DNA from: Orientallactaga sibirica
Lineage: Eukaryota > Chordata > Mammalia > Rodentia > Dipodidae
DNA: 64,000 nucleotides
NCBI GenBank assembly: GCA_036365145.1
Contig: JAEOAD010001901.1
Coordinates: forward strand, 1 to 64,000
Direction of reading: 5' to 3'
Shown here: piece after piece, positions 22,060 to 33,955 of the stretch
Layout: each line of letters begins with the position of its first letter
Numbering within the stretch: the first letter of the stretch is position 1
Position numbers and translations under genes: made by a program
Notes under the pieces: generated by a model
The model's database searches: none
Told to the model about the DNA's origin: nothing
Seen by the model: the letters and a program-made list of their open reading frames with translations, nothing else

Positions 22060-22215
22060 ATTTTTGGTTTCATTTCTTAAGCCAGGTCTCACTCTAGCCT
22101 GGCTGAGTTGGAACTCAATCTGTCAACCAAGATAGCCTCACATTCACAGGGATCTTCCTACTTTAGCCTCTTTTGGTACTGGGAGTAAAAATGTGGGCCA
22201 CCCTTCCTAACTCAT
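22060..22215 (-). mobile_element. Old B1-like SINE
   Basis: Right-arm partner of 5,400-5,545; 'aagccaggtctcactctagc' to 'aaaatgtgggccacccttcc'. Confidence 0.65.
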
Positions 22216-23529
22216 GGAATATTTATAGTAACAGAATGAAAAAGTTATAAATCTAGGCATTTTAAGTACATTCATGGAAACATCAAGGAAGAGTTTTCAA
22301 AGCAGAGAAGTCTCTGCTGGAGGCCTCAGGTGTTTTGTGATGCCATCCTTAGCCTATGGGTTGGTGGAAACTAAGATGTTTGTTTGAACATTCCAATAAG
22401 AATTTTACCTGATAGTAATGGCAATGTTAGATCAAGTGGTGAGGTAGACTATAAATAATATTTTTGGGACTAAAGGTAACCCAACAAAATTAGGTTATAA
22501 GCCTGTAACAGTCAACTTTCTACCACCACAGACTTTCTATACATTCAATCAGCTATGTAGTATGGTTAACTCATAAATTAGTTTTTTTTTTCTGGTAACT
22601 AGTTCATGAACCCAGAGCTTCACACATCCCAGGTAAGCAATGGATCCACCACTGAGCCACACCTCCAGCCTGGATACACCATTTCAATGGCTGAACTAGC
22701 AAAATGTGTGTGAATGGTGAGTGTGAACAAGGCTACTGAGAAGCATGTGCCAAACTGATAAGGGAGCTAAGATGGTGCTTCATAATAATAACTCAGCTTG
22801 TCTGGACATGGTTACAGTAAAGAGGAGAGGGGGACCATAGCATAAAATAGAGAATGTATGGGGAACAGATGGAGGATAGGGGTGTGTGTTTGTGTGTGTG
22901 TGTTGCTCAGGATCAAACATAGGGCCTTGCACAAACCAGGCAAGTGACCTGTCAAGGGGACAAGTGTTAACAACTGCCCTGTTTCAGTTACCCTCAGAGG
23001 TGCCTCATGAGCACATACATGTTCAAACCTGCCATCCAGTGGAAAGTGCAGAGACAGCATATATGGTTCAGAGACTCAACATGTTTCTGTCTTTTGAGAC
23101 CCTGGCTGTGGATAAGGTGATCTAGAGGGAGTGCAGACAAAGAAGTGAGTGCAGTGAACCTGGCTCGGTGGCACATACCTGTAAACTCAGTACATGTGTT
23201 GAACATTTTATCTCATGCCTCCACCTGCCAAGTACTGAGTTTACAGGTATGTGATACCAAGCTGGGTTACTTTGAGTACAGCCTGGGTTATAGGAGACCA
23301 TATTTCAAAATCTAAGAAAAACCACACAGAGAACAAGTAGTGTATGGAGGGCAAGGCCAGGGCAGCAGAGCCTGAGTGGGCTCCATGGAAACTGCACAGG
23401 CCCGTGAGTGCTGAGCATGCCCCTCTTTGCAGGCAGCTGTTCTCATCTCTTCTGGGCATTTGGACACTTTTCATTTTTTCATGCAACTATCCTCTTCTTC
23501 AACTGTTTTTTCACTATTTTTTTCTATTT
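22216..23529. other. Shared arm sequence with ID-like fragments, no gene
   Basis: Partner of about 3,960-5,390 in the left arm. It contains antisense ID-type fragments (about 22,600-22,680 and 22,895-22,985) and a short B1-like piece (23,160-23,250). The B1 of 4,130-4,288 is absent here. Confidence 0.55.
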
Positions 23530-23765
23530 TGATATTTTTCTATAAATATTTTATAATTTATTTATTTGAGAGAGATGTAGAGAGAAAGAGAGAGAGTGTG
23601 CAATGGAGGGCAAAAATGCGTGCACCAGGGATCCCAGCCATGTGAATGAACTCCAGATGCAGGCACCACCTTGTGCATTTGGCTTATGTGGGTCCTGGAG
23701 AATCAAACCTGGATTCTTTGGCTTTGCAGGCAAGTGCCTTAACCACGATGCCATCCCTCTAGTCC
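23530..23765 (-). mobile_element. tRNA-derived SINE (partner of 3,662-3,885)
   Basis: 'ttataatttatttatttgag' tail complement to 'catccctctagtcc'. Confidence 0.88.
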
Positions 23766-25254
23766 ACAGTTTGATATTATATTACATGTTTATAACGTAT
23801 TTTGATTTTACGCCTATTAAATCCACGATCTTACCAGTCTCCACCTCTCACTAACACACTTCCTCATGCCTATGACTCTCCGGCTTATTTTTGTTCCTTT
23901 TTAAAACATGTTTATTATTACTATTAACCACATGTTTTGTATAGATGAATCATGTGTTGGTACCCTCTTTTCCCTTGTCCCTGCCCCCATTCCATTAGGG
24001 ACGCTCCTCAGAAGGGTTGCCAATATTCCTTATTACTTTTTTTTAACACCACTGAGTTAAGTTAGGGTTTCTTGCATAAGCATGGTGATTTAACAGGATG
24101 GACAACTTACCAGTAGGTACACAACTGATGAACATGACTCCCCTTTCCAAGCAATCATTAGGTGCAATGAACTTCTCTAGAGGTGTGGAGTCACATGTAT
24201 CCTTCCCCCATGAAGGTGATGTATTGACAGACTTAATCTTTGCAGGAAATTTAAGCTGCCATGAATTCATGGGTGTAATGACTATGTGTACCCAAAACAG
24301 CATTTCAGAGTGCTCCTCCCCACCACACAGGAATCTCTGTAAGACTCAGGAAGCTAGAGAAACCATGCTCAGGAAGGGGACAAAACCTGAATGTCTCAGA
24401 AAGCCCCTAAAATTCTCAAGCTTCACAAGGTCCCTCCACAAGGTTAAATAAACAGTAACAATATCTGGGAAGAGGAGACATTCCAAATGGTCAAGCCCCC
24501 TTCACATTTACAAGCATCTCCAGGGATACAGCTTTCATGAGTTGTCACCCATGGGAGGTGGAACTTTTACCGATGCAGGTACTTTCCAGTCATCCATGTG
24601 TCTGTAAATATCCCCTCATCCATATTCCTCTAAATAACCCCAATATACTCACTGGCTCACTGGGCTGGACTTAAATGACATTATTTCTTTGGTCTGTCAT
24701 TGGCACCTTATTTGGGGTGAATAAATATTTGCGCACATCTCTGCAGAAGTTGAAGCAATGATAGTTTGGCTGTGCTATGGAGATGTGTATATTTTTACGG
24801 GACACTGCCCAGGACTAAGGAGAGGAGGAGACTATTCCCTTGTCTTTCTTGCCTGCAGTGCTTGGTGCACACCTTTGGTCTCCCTCACAGCTGAGCCCCG
24901 TGTGCAGGGAGTAATAATGTCAGAACACTTCATGTTCTGTGTAAGCACCAAGCCTTGTGCTGCTGGACTGCATGCACTCTCTCTCCAGAAGGCAAAGCAG
25001 TTTCACTCTTATTAGGAGCTAAATTGGAGTAACTGTCAGTGCTTATCTTCTGTTCCTGGCTATCAAACCCAGGGTCTAGTGTGTGCTAAGCAAGTTCTTT
25101 TGCACTGAGCTACACCATCAGCTCTTTTTATTTTTACTTAGAGGTGAGGTCGCATTATGTATCACTGGCTGGCCTCCAACTCAGGGTGCTTCTGCCTCAG
25201 CCTTATCTATGGGAAATACAGGTGTGCACCATGGTGCTCACCTCCCTCTAACAT

Positions 25255-25445
25255 ATCCTTTTTTTAAAATTTATTTACAAGGAGAGAGAAAGGGAATGGG
25301 CCTGCCAGGGCTTGTAGCCACTGAAAATGAACTCCAGATGCATGTGCTCTTTTGTGCATCTCACTTTATATGGGTGCACGGGAATTGAACCTGAAATGTT
25401 AGCTTTTGCAGCCAAGTGCCTTTACCACTGAACCATCTCTGCCCC
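25255..25445 (-). mobile_element. tRNA-derived SINE (partner of 2,024-2,215)
   Basis: 'tttaaaatttatttacaagg' tail complement through 'gaaccatctctgcccc'. Confidence 0.85.
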
Positions 25446-25446
25446 C

Positions 25447-25970
25447 AATACATATAATTTAATAAAGCATTTTATTTATGAGGGGGGAGAGAGAATGGGT
25501 ACACCAGTCTTTAGCCACAGCAAATGAATGCCTCCAGATGCATGCACCTCTGGGGTGGTTTGACTCAGGTGTCCCTCATAAACTTAGGTGTTCTGAAGGG
25601 TAGGTCCCCAGCTTATGGAGATTTGGAAATTAAAGTCCCCTGGAGGCAGTGTATTATTGGGGGCAGGTTTATTGGTATTATAGCCAGTTTCTCCTTGCCG
25701 GTGCTTGGCACACTCTCCTGTTGTTGTTGTCCATCTGATGTTGGTCAGTAGGTGTTGTCCATCTTTCCTCATTCTGTCATTTTTTCCCCTGCCATCATGG
25801 AGCTTCCCCCACACAAGCTGCTCTTGGTCAGGTGCTTTCTGCCAGCAATACGAACCTGACTAACACAGCCACCTTGTGTATCTGGCTTATGTGGTATTGG
25901 GGAAATGAACCTGGGTCTTTTGGCTTCACAGGAAAGCACCTTAATTAGTAAGCCACCTCTCCAGCCCCAG
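25447..25970 (-). mobile_element. SINE split by a MaLR LTR (partner of 1,462-1,990)
   Basis: The SINE halves lie at about 25,460-25,548 and 25,867-25,970, with the LTR between them. The nesting order is the same as in the left arm. Confidence 0.85.
25549..25866 (+). mobile_element. MaLR (MT/ORR1-like) solo LTR
   Basis: 'gtggtttgactcaggtgtcc', 'tggaggcagtgtattattgg', 'cctgccatcatggagcttcc', 'gctcttggtcaggtgctttc'. Right-arm partner of 1,567-1,906. Confidence 0.72.
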
Positions 25971-26219
25971 TACATATACTCTTATACATGATGGTGGCTA
26001 GCCATTGACTGTGATGTTTAGGATAGTTAATATGTACTTTAGTTTATGTCAGTATGTTAAAAAACACATAATATCAAACTTATCATTTACATCATTTTAA
26101 TTAGAAACTTCCGGGGCTTGAAATATGTAAGCATCACAACCATCTATCTCCTGAGCTTTGTTCAGCTTCCTAAATAGGAACTGTATATATTTACAATTTC
26201 TCCACATCCTTGCCAACAG

Positions 26220-26395
26220 TTTGTTTATTTATTTACTCATTTATGAGTAGAGTCGAGTCTTGGTCTAGCCCAGGCAGACCTAAAATTCACTATGTAGTCT
26301 CAGGCCAGCCTTGAACTCACAATGATCTGGTATTTTAGTCTCCCAGTTGCTGGAATGAAAACCATGTGCCAACACGCATGACCATTTTTCTATTT
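26220..26395 (-). mobile_element. Old B1-like SINE (partner of 1,040-1,215)
   Basis: 'gtcttggtctagcccaggca' to 'ccaacacgcatgacca'. Confidence 0.75.
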
Positions 26396-26429
26396 TTCTT
26401 TTGCCTTTTTTTTCTAATAATGGGTTCAG

Positions 26430-26635
26430 TTTTTTATTATTTTTAAAATTTATTTGAGAGAGAGAGAGAGAGAGAGAGAATATGGGCATGCCAGGGTCCC
26501 CAGCAACTGCAAATGAACTCCAGATACATGTGCCTCCTTGCGCATCTGGCTTACATGGGTTCTGTGGAGTTGAACCTGGGTCCTTTGACTTTGCAGGCAA
26601 GTGCCTTAACTACTAAGCCATTGCTCCACTCCTGG
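26430..26635 (-). mobile_element. tRNA-derived SINE (partner of 732-1,000)
   Basis: 'aaatttatttgagagagaga' tail and body complement through 'agccattgctccactcc'. The GA run is far shorter than the TC/TG tail of the left copy. Confidence 0.88.
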
Positions 26636-27378
26636 TTTCAGTTTTTACTGAAATAATGGACACAACTAGTGCTGAAGAATGTATTTGAAGTTCCAATATG
26701 TGTACAATAATTTGTATTTACCACCACAGTAGCAGGTACCATGCATGCATATAATTCATAGGAGCCATGAGGGGCAGCCTGCAGAGTGCAGTGTTGGTGC
26801 AGGACTGTTCACAGGACTGCCAGAGAGGGTGGAGGATTGAGGGAAGGAACCTAAGTAAGAGAAGAGTGCCAGGGAGGATCAGTGCATGCTTTGAGCATGT
26901 ATGATTTGACAGTATAATCTGTACATACTCATCCTTCCTTTAACAGGTAAGGAAGGTTTGGGATGTGGCTCAGTTGGTAGAGTGCTTGACTAGCATGCAC
27001 AAAGCCCATGTGATGGGGCTGCTCACAGTTAGGTGGGTTCTCTTATGTGGTATTAAGCTCTTCCCTGCTGCAGTTCCCACTCCTCTTTGTTAGAGCAGAA
27101 AACAGTGTCCCACTCCATCATTCTTTCACATGTTCTCATTTTGAACTGGATTCTCTTGAAAGATAGGCGCTTTTTCTTGAGCCCAGGGGGAGTCTCTGAT
27201 CTGTGCTCCCCTTTATGGGCCTGGGGTTACAGGTTTTCATGTACATTCCCAGCTGTTTATGTGGGATCTGGAGATTCAAACGTGAACTGTTTAGGCCCTC
27301 CTGTATCCTCACGTTTGCAGAGAAAGTGCACATAATCTCTAAGATACCTCTTCATTCCTCATACTTAAACTGTATATA

Positions 27379-28130
27379 AATCCTGGGGTGGGGCTTTGTG
27401 AGCCCTGTCCTCTAGTTACAGTAACTGAATCCATGAAGAGGTAGAGAGCTGTATGAACCTTCTTCTGCTCCATAATGGAAAGTTACAGGCCACAGTCTTT
27501 GATAGTTAAAGGACAGTGGTTCTTCCTTGTATGGAGGACAGCTGTCCACACTAAGGTTTTTTCCAAGCTGCACTCCTCTCTCAGGCCCTTTACCACACTT
27601 TTTTCTCATCTCTTGCTTTAAACTGTCAGCTCGAATTACCATCACTTCACAACCCATTCTATGAACTTATTTTGAATGATTTCCACCATTTCTTTTTGCC
27701 TTGGTCTCAAGAAAAGGCATCTTTGAAAGTTCCTTCTGGTAATTTCCACAAACATCCTTACACCTTCTCAGGGACTGTCATTACCTTAGACCCTTTCTGC
27801 CCAGTCCTCAGCTTCTGCCACTGTGCAGAATCCATCCTTGCCTTCTGCATGTAACAGGATCTCACTTGTGATGGCTGCAGTTCTTCACAGTGCAGCTCCT
27901 TGAAAGAGTTAGGCCTCTTCACTGCTGCCTCCCTTCCTGCCTCTAATTCCCTTCACCTCCCACACATTGAGGTTGGGACCCATGTGACATTTAGAGGAAT
28001 GATGCAGTTGCTTTTGCAAAGCAAGCAGAATTTTGGGATGTTTTGTTTATCATTTCTTTTTGAGGCAGGGTATCAAGTAGCTTAGTCTGCTTCAACCTCA
28101 CTAGGTAGCTAAAGATTGCCTTGAACTTTA
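27379..28130. other. Single-copy-like segment beyond the right arm
   Basis: No recognised repeat apart from low-level B1-like debris near 28,050. A minus-strand frame of 81 codons (27,412-27,657) has no motif I recognise. It may still belong to the inverted duplication if the left arm extends past the window. Confidence 0.4.
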
Positions 28131-28135
28131 TGTTG

Positions 28136-28142
28136 TAAATAT

Positions 28143-28193
<51 letters not shown>

Positions 28194-28400
28194 TGGGAGA
28201 AAGAATGGGAAGATGGGAGAGAGAGATAAATAATATGGGTGAATGAGGGCACTAGTGCCTCTAGCCACTGCAAAGGAACACCAGATACATGTGCCACCTT
28301 GTGCACTTGGCTTTATGTGGGTCCTGGGCAGTTGAACCTGGGTTATTTGGCTTTGCAGGCAACCATTTAACTGCTAAGCCATCTCTCCAATCCTGTATTG
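28136..28400 (-). mobile_element. tRNA-derived SINE with (TTTA)n
   Basis: A pure (TTTA)n run of about 14 units (28,140-28,193) adjoins the SINE tail; the head complement ends 'catctctccaatcc'. An old B1-like fragment follows at about 28,400-28,460. Confidence 0.88.
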
Positions 28401-28860
28401 AACTTTTGTTGCTCCTGTCATCACCTCGTTATTGCTGGGATTAGAGGCAGATAACAGCACTTCTTGTTTATATAATTATTGGGTATTGAACTCATGGCTC
28501 ATGTGTGTTAGGCAAGCCCTCTATGGACTGAACCACAGCCTCAGCCCTGCTTGATTATTTTTCCATTTTCCATTTAAGAGGTTTATCTCAACCAGATTTA
28601 ATTTTGGTAGGTCACATAGATCAAGAAATCATACATTTATTTCAGATTTAGACAGGGTTTCTCCTTTGAGCTTGTGATGCCCTGGATGTCTGATGTCTGG
28701 TGTCTGGTTTCCCTCCCTTTTGTTTTCCTTTTCAATGTCAACCCTGTAAGAAGGACAGGGGGCAAGAAGCCAATTATTATGGGTGACTTGTCATGAGCAT
28801 GCGGTTGTAAGGAGTGTTAAAGTAAATCATTTTTACAGCATTGACTTCTTGTTTGATGAG

Positions 28861-29560
28861 TCAGAGTAGACACTTGAGCAGACAGGGAGTTATGATTATC
28901 ATGAGAAGAATATTCATGCAAGGACCCTGTAAAGAGCATAGCCATGGAAACCAGTTTCCTAAACCTGACAAAAAGTTGCTCTCATGGATTTTTTTAACCT
29001 CTTTTTTTATTTTGGCTATGTGTTGTTGAATAATATTGGAATTGTCTGTAATATTGAAGCAGCACATTCCAGGGAATTTTTGACAGCTAATATGTTCCTT
29101 CAATAATAAAAAATCAATAATGGCTCTATTTTGTAATATTGAGGTTCGAAGTTCTTTCATTTCTTCAATAATTTCTGATGGAACTCTTGTGAGATCAGCA
29201 GTTTTGCTAAAGATGCAGGACAACTTAGACACTTACCTTTGTATCTCTATCACAAGGCCTGGAATGAGCAGGATAAATGCTGTGTGACTAAATCTGCTTG
29301 TGATCTAGGAGAAATAAATTATTACCAACATTTGAGGGGCAGTCTCCAAGTATTCCAGTGAGGAGGGTTTAAGGATGGCAGTAAGGGGAGGATCTGTCTG
29401 CTGGAGCAGATTCCAGAGAAGTTAACCGGCAGGGCTTGAAAGGCCATTTTATTCAGAGTAAGTCCTATCTTATGGGCATCTATTTTCTGGTGGGCAGGGT
29501 GATGTTTTGTTCAATAGAACAATTAGGAGGTTGTTGAGGTGGTTTAAGAGGTGGTCAAGG
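28861..29560 (-). pseudogene. Retroviral env remnant (end of SU and TM)
   Basis: A 123-codon minus-strand open segment (28,861-29,232) contains the TM heptad/immunosuppressive-region signature 'LQNRAIIDFLL' followed by a C-x6-CC motif, an amphipathic helix and a hydrophobic end. Upstream (to about 29,560) broken frames look like SU ('NITLPT'). The membrane-fusion protein it came from is interrupted by stops upstream of this segment. The TM type resembles alpha/ERV envs with a C-x6-CC motif. Confidence 0.82.
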
Positions 29561-29864
29561 GGGGTTACAATTGATACCTAGGCAATGTTGTTGGACCACT
29601 AGGGTGACTGGCTGAATCTGTATGGAGTGCAGGGTGGTCTTGTTTGGTATTCTATATCCAATGACATTAATATATTCATTATACTTAGCAGATAGACCCA
29701 TGAGATTATTAGCTAATAGTTGGTGGACTGCAAAAAGAATGTTTGTTCATGATATCAACAGGTAATTGAACTCAGAAGTTTTGAATATTTAAGGACTCCA
29801 GAGAGCTGGTGGAGATGTTTGTGTTCAGGGTAGCCTTTGAGTAGGTAGTATCTATAGGGGCTCT

Positions 29865-30060
29865 TTAAAAAATATTTTATTTTATTTTACTTATTTATTT
29901 GAGAGAGAGAGAGAGGCAGATAGAGAAAGAGAGAAAATAAGTGTGCCAGGGCCTCCAGCCTCTGCAAACAAACTCCAGACGCATGCTCCACATTCTGCAT
30001 CTAGTTTACATTGGTCTGGGGGAATCAAACCCCAGGTCCTTTGGATTTGTATGCAAGTGT
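29865..30060 (-). mobile_element. tRNA-derived SINE inside the retroviral remnant
   Basis: 'ttattttatttatttacttatttgagag'-like tail complement, GA run, body to 'gtcctttggatttgtatgc'. The head is truncated. Confidence 0.85.
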
Positions 30061-30061
30061 T

Positions 30062-30130
30062 TATAAAGTTGGGCCTTTAGGAGGCAGACAATTAAGGGCT
30101 TAAGTCCCTGGCAGCTGGTAGGGGGTAGAG
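30062..30130 (-). pseudogene. Start of retroviral reverse transcriptase, truncated
   Basis: One minus-strand frame reads 'QYPLPP', then 'GLKPLI' and 'LLKA', the N-terminal RT signature that follows protease in gamma-type pol. The SINE at 29,865-30,060 begins immediately after; no catalytic motif remains. Confidence 0.7.
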
Positions 30131-30375
30131 GGTATTGGTCTCAGGTTACATAGGAGTGAGGATTTTTAAAATCAACACATACATGGTTCATGGTGTTCAA
30201 TCTCCCAAATTGAGGGGTTGGTGGCAGCAGGGGGAAAGGGGAAGGTTTGGATTCGAGAGGTGCTTCCATGCAGGTTCAACTAGAGATTTAAAACATGGTT
30301 ATTGTATTGAATGTGGGACTTTGAATTTTGACATGACACCCCTGCCAAGGAGAGGAATAGGGTATTCAGGGATGA

Positions 30376-30600
30376 CTAAGCAAGAATGAGTAATCTTAAG
30401 GCTCCAAATTGGCAAGATAAAGGAGGGGTAGTTCTGGAATTGGAAGGGACACATGAGGCCTCTATAACCATCATGTTAGTCCATACTGTTGCCCCTTTGC
30501 AGGAAGTGAGAAGCAATAGGGAGGCCCCAGTGTCCAGGACAAAAGAGACTTTGTGCCCAGCCACCATCCCAATCACCTTTGGTTCAATGGATGAGTTGGG
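30376..30600 (-). pseudogene. Retroviral protease remnant
   Basis: The minus-strand frame contains the aspartic protease active-site motif in 'FVLDTGASLLLL', preceded by a 'G-x-x-V-x-F' strand. It lies directly downstream of the nucleocapsid remnant. Only about 65 codons are open from an internal Met. Confidence 0.85.
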
Positions 30601-30699
30601 ATTCCCAACTTGGGTGGATGAACCTGGGCCCCTTCATTATACCAACTGTAGAGTGGGAGTTTGGGTAGGTATTGGGTGCCCTATGGGGGCTCCAGGTTG

Positions 30700-30930
30700 T
30701 CCCTGATGGCAGTCCCATTTCCAATGACCTCACTGTCCACAGATAGAGCAAGCTTTTGTGGTGGCCTGGGTTTTAAGGGCAGGCCCTGGCCCAGTGTCCT
30801 GGCTGGTTACACCTGGCGCAGGTCCCAGATATCTTTCTACCATTGTAGGTTTTATGATAGTGTGATAGGCTTGAAAACAGGTGGCTATTGAGGACAGAGG
30901 CTAAGAGCTGGTATTTTATTCACCTCTCTT
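30700..30930 (-). pseudogene. Retroviral gag nucleocapsid remnant, two CCHC knuckles
   Basis: Knuckle 1 (30,779-30,820, minus strand) is C-x2-C-x4-H-x4-C with all four ligands. Knuckle 2 (30,709-30,750) keeps the same spacing but has an in-frame stop in its middle. The charged Glu/Lys/Arg-rich run just before (about 30,930) is typical of the capsid/nucleocapsid junction. Not functional. Confidence 0.85.
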
Positions 30931-31084
30931 TCTCCTTCTCTCACTTGGCCTCATCTTCCCTGTTGTTTAGTCGTCAACTATTTGTGTTGTTGTTGGGGTC
31001 CACTTGCTATTGATTTGAAGCATTAGTTTTCTGAAATCTAATATAAGATATAAGAAATCATCTCATTTTTTTTTTTTTTTTTTT

Positions 31085-31465
31085 TTGGGTGAAGGTTTGC
31101 TCTGGAGCCTATAATCTGATTATTTTTGAAAAGGTTCTATGTGTAGCTGAGAACAATGTGTATTCCTTTTTATTGAACACAATGTGTGTACACATATGTC
31201 CTGTCCAATTTATCTGGGGTTTAATTTATTTGTTATGATTCCTTGTTGGTTTGTAATTTGAAAGATCTACACCAGGTTGTGCGTGGCTCATGTTTGCTTT
31301 GTATGATGATTTCCATTCACTCTGTTTTTGTGCAATATTGCTTGATAAGTGTGTTTGTTTGAGACAACAGGTAGTTGGGTCTTGTTTTTCAGTCACATCA
31401 GCTATACTGTTCCATTCATTTAGTCAATTTAAAGTTATTATTAAGAAGATGTTGGCACTTATGAT
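31085..31465 (-). mobile_element. L1 ORF2 fragment (antisense)
   Basis: The plus strand reads like the complement of L1 reverse-transcriptase/linker coding ('gagcctataatctgatt', 'gttctatgtgtagctgagaa', 'ggtagttgggtcttgttttt', 'aaagttattattaagaagat'). Highly diverged, short and without an open frame. Confidence 0.65.
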
Positions 31466-31734
31466 TAGTTAATTGAAATTTGCATTAGCAGTTTGTTTCA
31501 GTGGCAGAGCCATTCTAATCCTTTTTAACTATATCAATCTAGTCACTAAGAAGCAGCATCTGTTTTTAAGTGAAGTCTACCACATAATCATGCTCACAAT
31601 GTTAATCACCTGATGTTCTTCATTAACTATGAAAAGTGTAATGTATATCTTCACTTTGATCTTAACAAGAAATTTAAATTAGCATCTGTCACACTTAGCT
31701 CCACACTGCTGGGATGAATCTTTAAACCAGACAC

Positions 31735-32060
31735 AGTTTATGAGAAGAACAGGATTGGAGATTACGGTTCTAGGGGAAGTTCCATCATGGCAGAAAAAAC
31801 TGGTCCCTTTTCATAGGTCCATGCAGAGAGAAATAACACCAGGAGTACCACAAGCCAAAACAATCGAGGAACCTGAGGGAGAGCTCAAGCACTCTGCATA
31901 TCTTTGCACTATATTTCAGATCCACTCGCAAACATACCTTAGGGCTGGATCCTAGGATATGCCCACAGTGACACCTCTTTCAGCCAGGCATCTTTAAATC
32001 CAGGAAGCTTTGATAAAAATCAATCTATTGGGGGAGATCCATTTAAACTGCTACAACATC
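31735..32060 (-). mobile_element. Old MaLR-like LTR
   Basis: 'gttccatcatggcagaaaaa', 'cacaagcc' and 'aatcaatctattgggggaga' follow the minus-strand layout of other MaLR-type LTRs in the window but are strongly diverged. Family assignment is tentative. Confidence 0.45.
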
Positions 32061-32069
32061 TTTGGAGAT

Positions 32070-32955
32070 TCAGGAGATGGCTCAGGACATAAAAGTGCTT
32101 GCTTGCCACACCTGCCAATCTCAGCTCCCTCCCGTAGATGTAAAGCATGAAACACGTGGCAAATGCATTCTGTATTCACTTGCAGTAGAAGAGTCCCTGG
32201 TGTTCCCATCTATACACGTGCATATGCATGCAGATGATTCATTAATTTATACACTTTTTTAGTGTATAAATCTTTTCACAGATTTTTAAAGTTAGATAAT
32301 TGACCTAATTACTTTATTATTATTTATAAGGGTTTTTTATGAGTGTGGAACATGTATCGTTTATGTACATATTTGGGTAGGTGTGCATTCCCCATGCACA
32401 CGTAGTTGGATGTCAGAGAAGAATAGGGTGTCCACATGTATTGTTTTTATGCTCCTGATTACCTTTCATTAAACCTGAAGCTTGTGAGGTTTTAGTTAGA
32501 CTGGCTGATCAGTGAGTAGCAGTGGTCCTTCTGTCTCTGTCCCCCTCAATACTGGGGCAACAAGTATATATGATGTTGCCTCATTGTTTAAATTTAGGTT
32601 TTCATGCTTGTGCAGTATGAGCTTTTCATGAAGAACCATACACTCCTCAGCTTCCCTTAGTCTTAAATATATCTTAGAGAGGTCTAACCAGTTGAAACAA
32701 AATAGAACATTTATATATCAAAGACTAAACAATGAACTTATACATCATTGAGATGAGCTATTGTAAAGTTTCATTAAAATAATACATGAAAATATGAGCC
32801 TTGTAATAGAGACTTAGGTAAGTGTGTCTTCCTATGTAAGAGGTAGCCTGTAGAGAATAGGTGCCCTTACAAATGGAAATTCCTTTTTCCATGAGTTTTG
32901 AAACAGTCAACTAAAATTGTTAGTCACATTTTGGAAAGCTACCTACACACATCCA
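32070..32955. other. AT-rich sequence with ID-like debris, no gene
   Basis: An ID-type fragment may lie at about 32,070-32,200. The rest shows no recognised repeat or exon. Confidence 0.4.
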
Positions 32956-32959
32956 TTTT

Positions 32960-33222
32960 TTTAAATTTTATTTTTATTAATTTTTTTTTTTATTTGTGGA
33001 GAGAGAGAGAGAGGGAGAGGAAGACAGATAGTGATGGATGTGCCAGCTTCTCTCAGGTCCTGTGAATGAAATCCAGATGCGTGCACCCCCTTGTGGACAA
33101 GTGTGGCATTCAGCCCTTGCATCACTTTGCATTTAGCTAATCGTGGGACCTGGAGATTGGAACCTGGTTCTTAGGCTTAGCAGGCAGGCGCCTCAACCAC
33201 TAAGCCATCTCTCCAGCCCTAC
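32960..33222 (-). mobile_element. tRNA-derived SINE (antisense)
   Basis: 'ttttttatttgtggagagag' to 'aagccatctctccagccc', extended-body subtype with 'cacccccttgtggacaagtg'. Confidence 0.9.
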
Positions 33223-33721
33223 ACATCCTTTTAGTGTAACTCATTTTAAGTTAAATGCGGATCTACATTGATTTGAGTAGAAAAATAATATCTCTTATTA
33301 TTCTGAAGTCTTCTATTCAGGTTTTTACAGCTAACAGTCAGCAGGTTTCCCAAATATGGGGAATTTAAAATGTTGAGTGTTACTGGGCCATCAAAGAAGT
33401 GGGCTGGGGAGTGGTCAAAGGCATTGCTTGCAAAGCCTGATATACTTTAGAGGCTGAAGTAGCAAGATTGTTATGAATTTGTTATGCAGAATGAGTTACA
33501 TTTCAGCTGGGCTCAAGTGAGACCCTGCTTCATAAAAAGCCAAAAATAACTGAAATTTTTCTTTGATAAAACACATAAATCTTAAGACATAATAGAAGGA
33601 TGTACATGATAACTGGACCTCTCTGTGACACAAAGCAGATTCTGGTGCCAGAAAGTTTACTCAATGGTCACTGCAAGGGCACATGCCTGTAATTTTTTAT
33701 ATAAATCCCCAGACTTATTGA

Positions 33722-33955
33722 GGCTTTTTTTATTTGAGAAAGAAGGAGGCAGGCAGAGAGAGAGAGAGAGACGGAGAGAGAGAGAGAAAAGGATGGAGAG
33801 AGTGGGCATGACAAGGCCTCCGGCCACTGCAAACGAACTCCAGATATATGTGCCTCCTTGTGCATCTGGCTTATGTGGGTCCTGGAGAATCAAACCAGGA
33901 TTCATTGGCTTTTCTGGCAAATGCCTTAATGGATAAGCCATCTCTCCAGCCCCAT
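33722..33955 (-). mobile_element. tRNA-derived SINE (antisense)
   Basis: 'ttttttatttgagaaagaag', GA-rich stretch, body, head complement 'aagccatctctccagcccc'. Confidence 0.9.

Larger units (their letters stand above)
18555..27378. repeat. Right arm of the large inverted duplication
   Basis: Inverted partner of 1-9,770. It carries two insertions absent from the left arm: a solo LTR at 18,991-19,554 with a 5-bp target duplication, and a B1 at 20,382-20,555. It lacks the left-arm block 5,601-7,035. The inner edge abuts a truncated SINE at 18,460-18,554. The outer edge is set only by the window start cutting the left arm, so homology may extend past 27,378. Confidence 0.93.
28860..30960 (-). mobile_element. 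Decayed, internally deleted endogenous retrovirus
   Basis: On the minus strand, in order: end of gag with nucleocapsid zinc knuckles (about 30,930-30,700), protease (about 30,600-30,376), start of reverse transcriptase (about 30,130-30,062), then env SU/TM (about 29,560-28,861). Most of pol (RT body, RNase H, integrase) is missing, and a SINE sits at 29,865-30,060 exactly between pol and env. Flanking LTRs could not be delimited. Class I (gamma-like) affinity is inferred from the two-knuckle, PR, RT order. Confidence 0.8.

Noticed and set aside
28861..29232. Possibly functional domesticated env (syncytin-like)
   Set aside because: Only a TM fragment is open; upstream SU is broken by stops, there is no signal peptide or cleavage site in frame.
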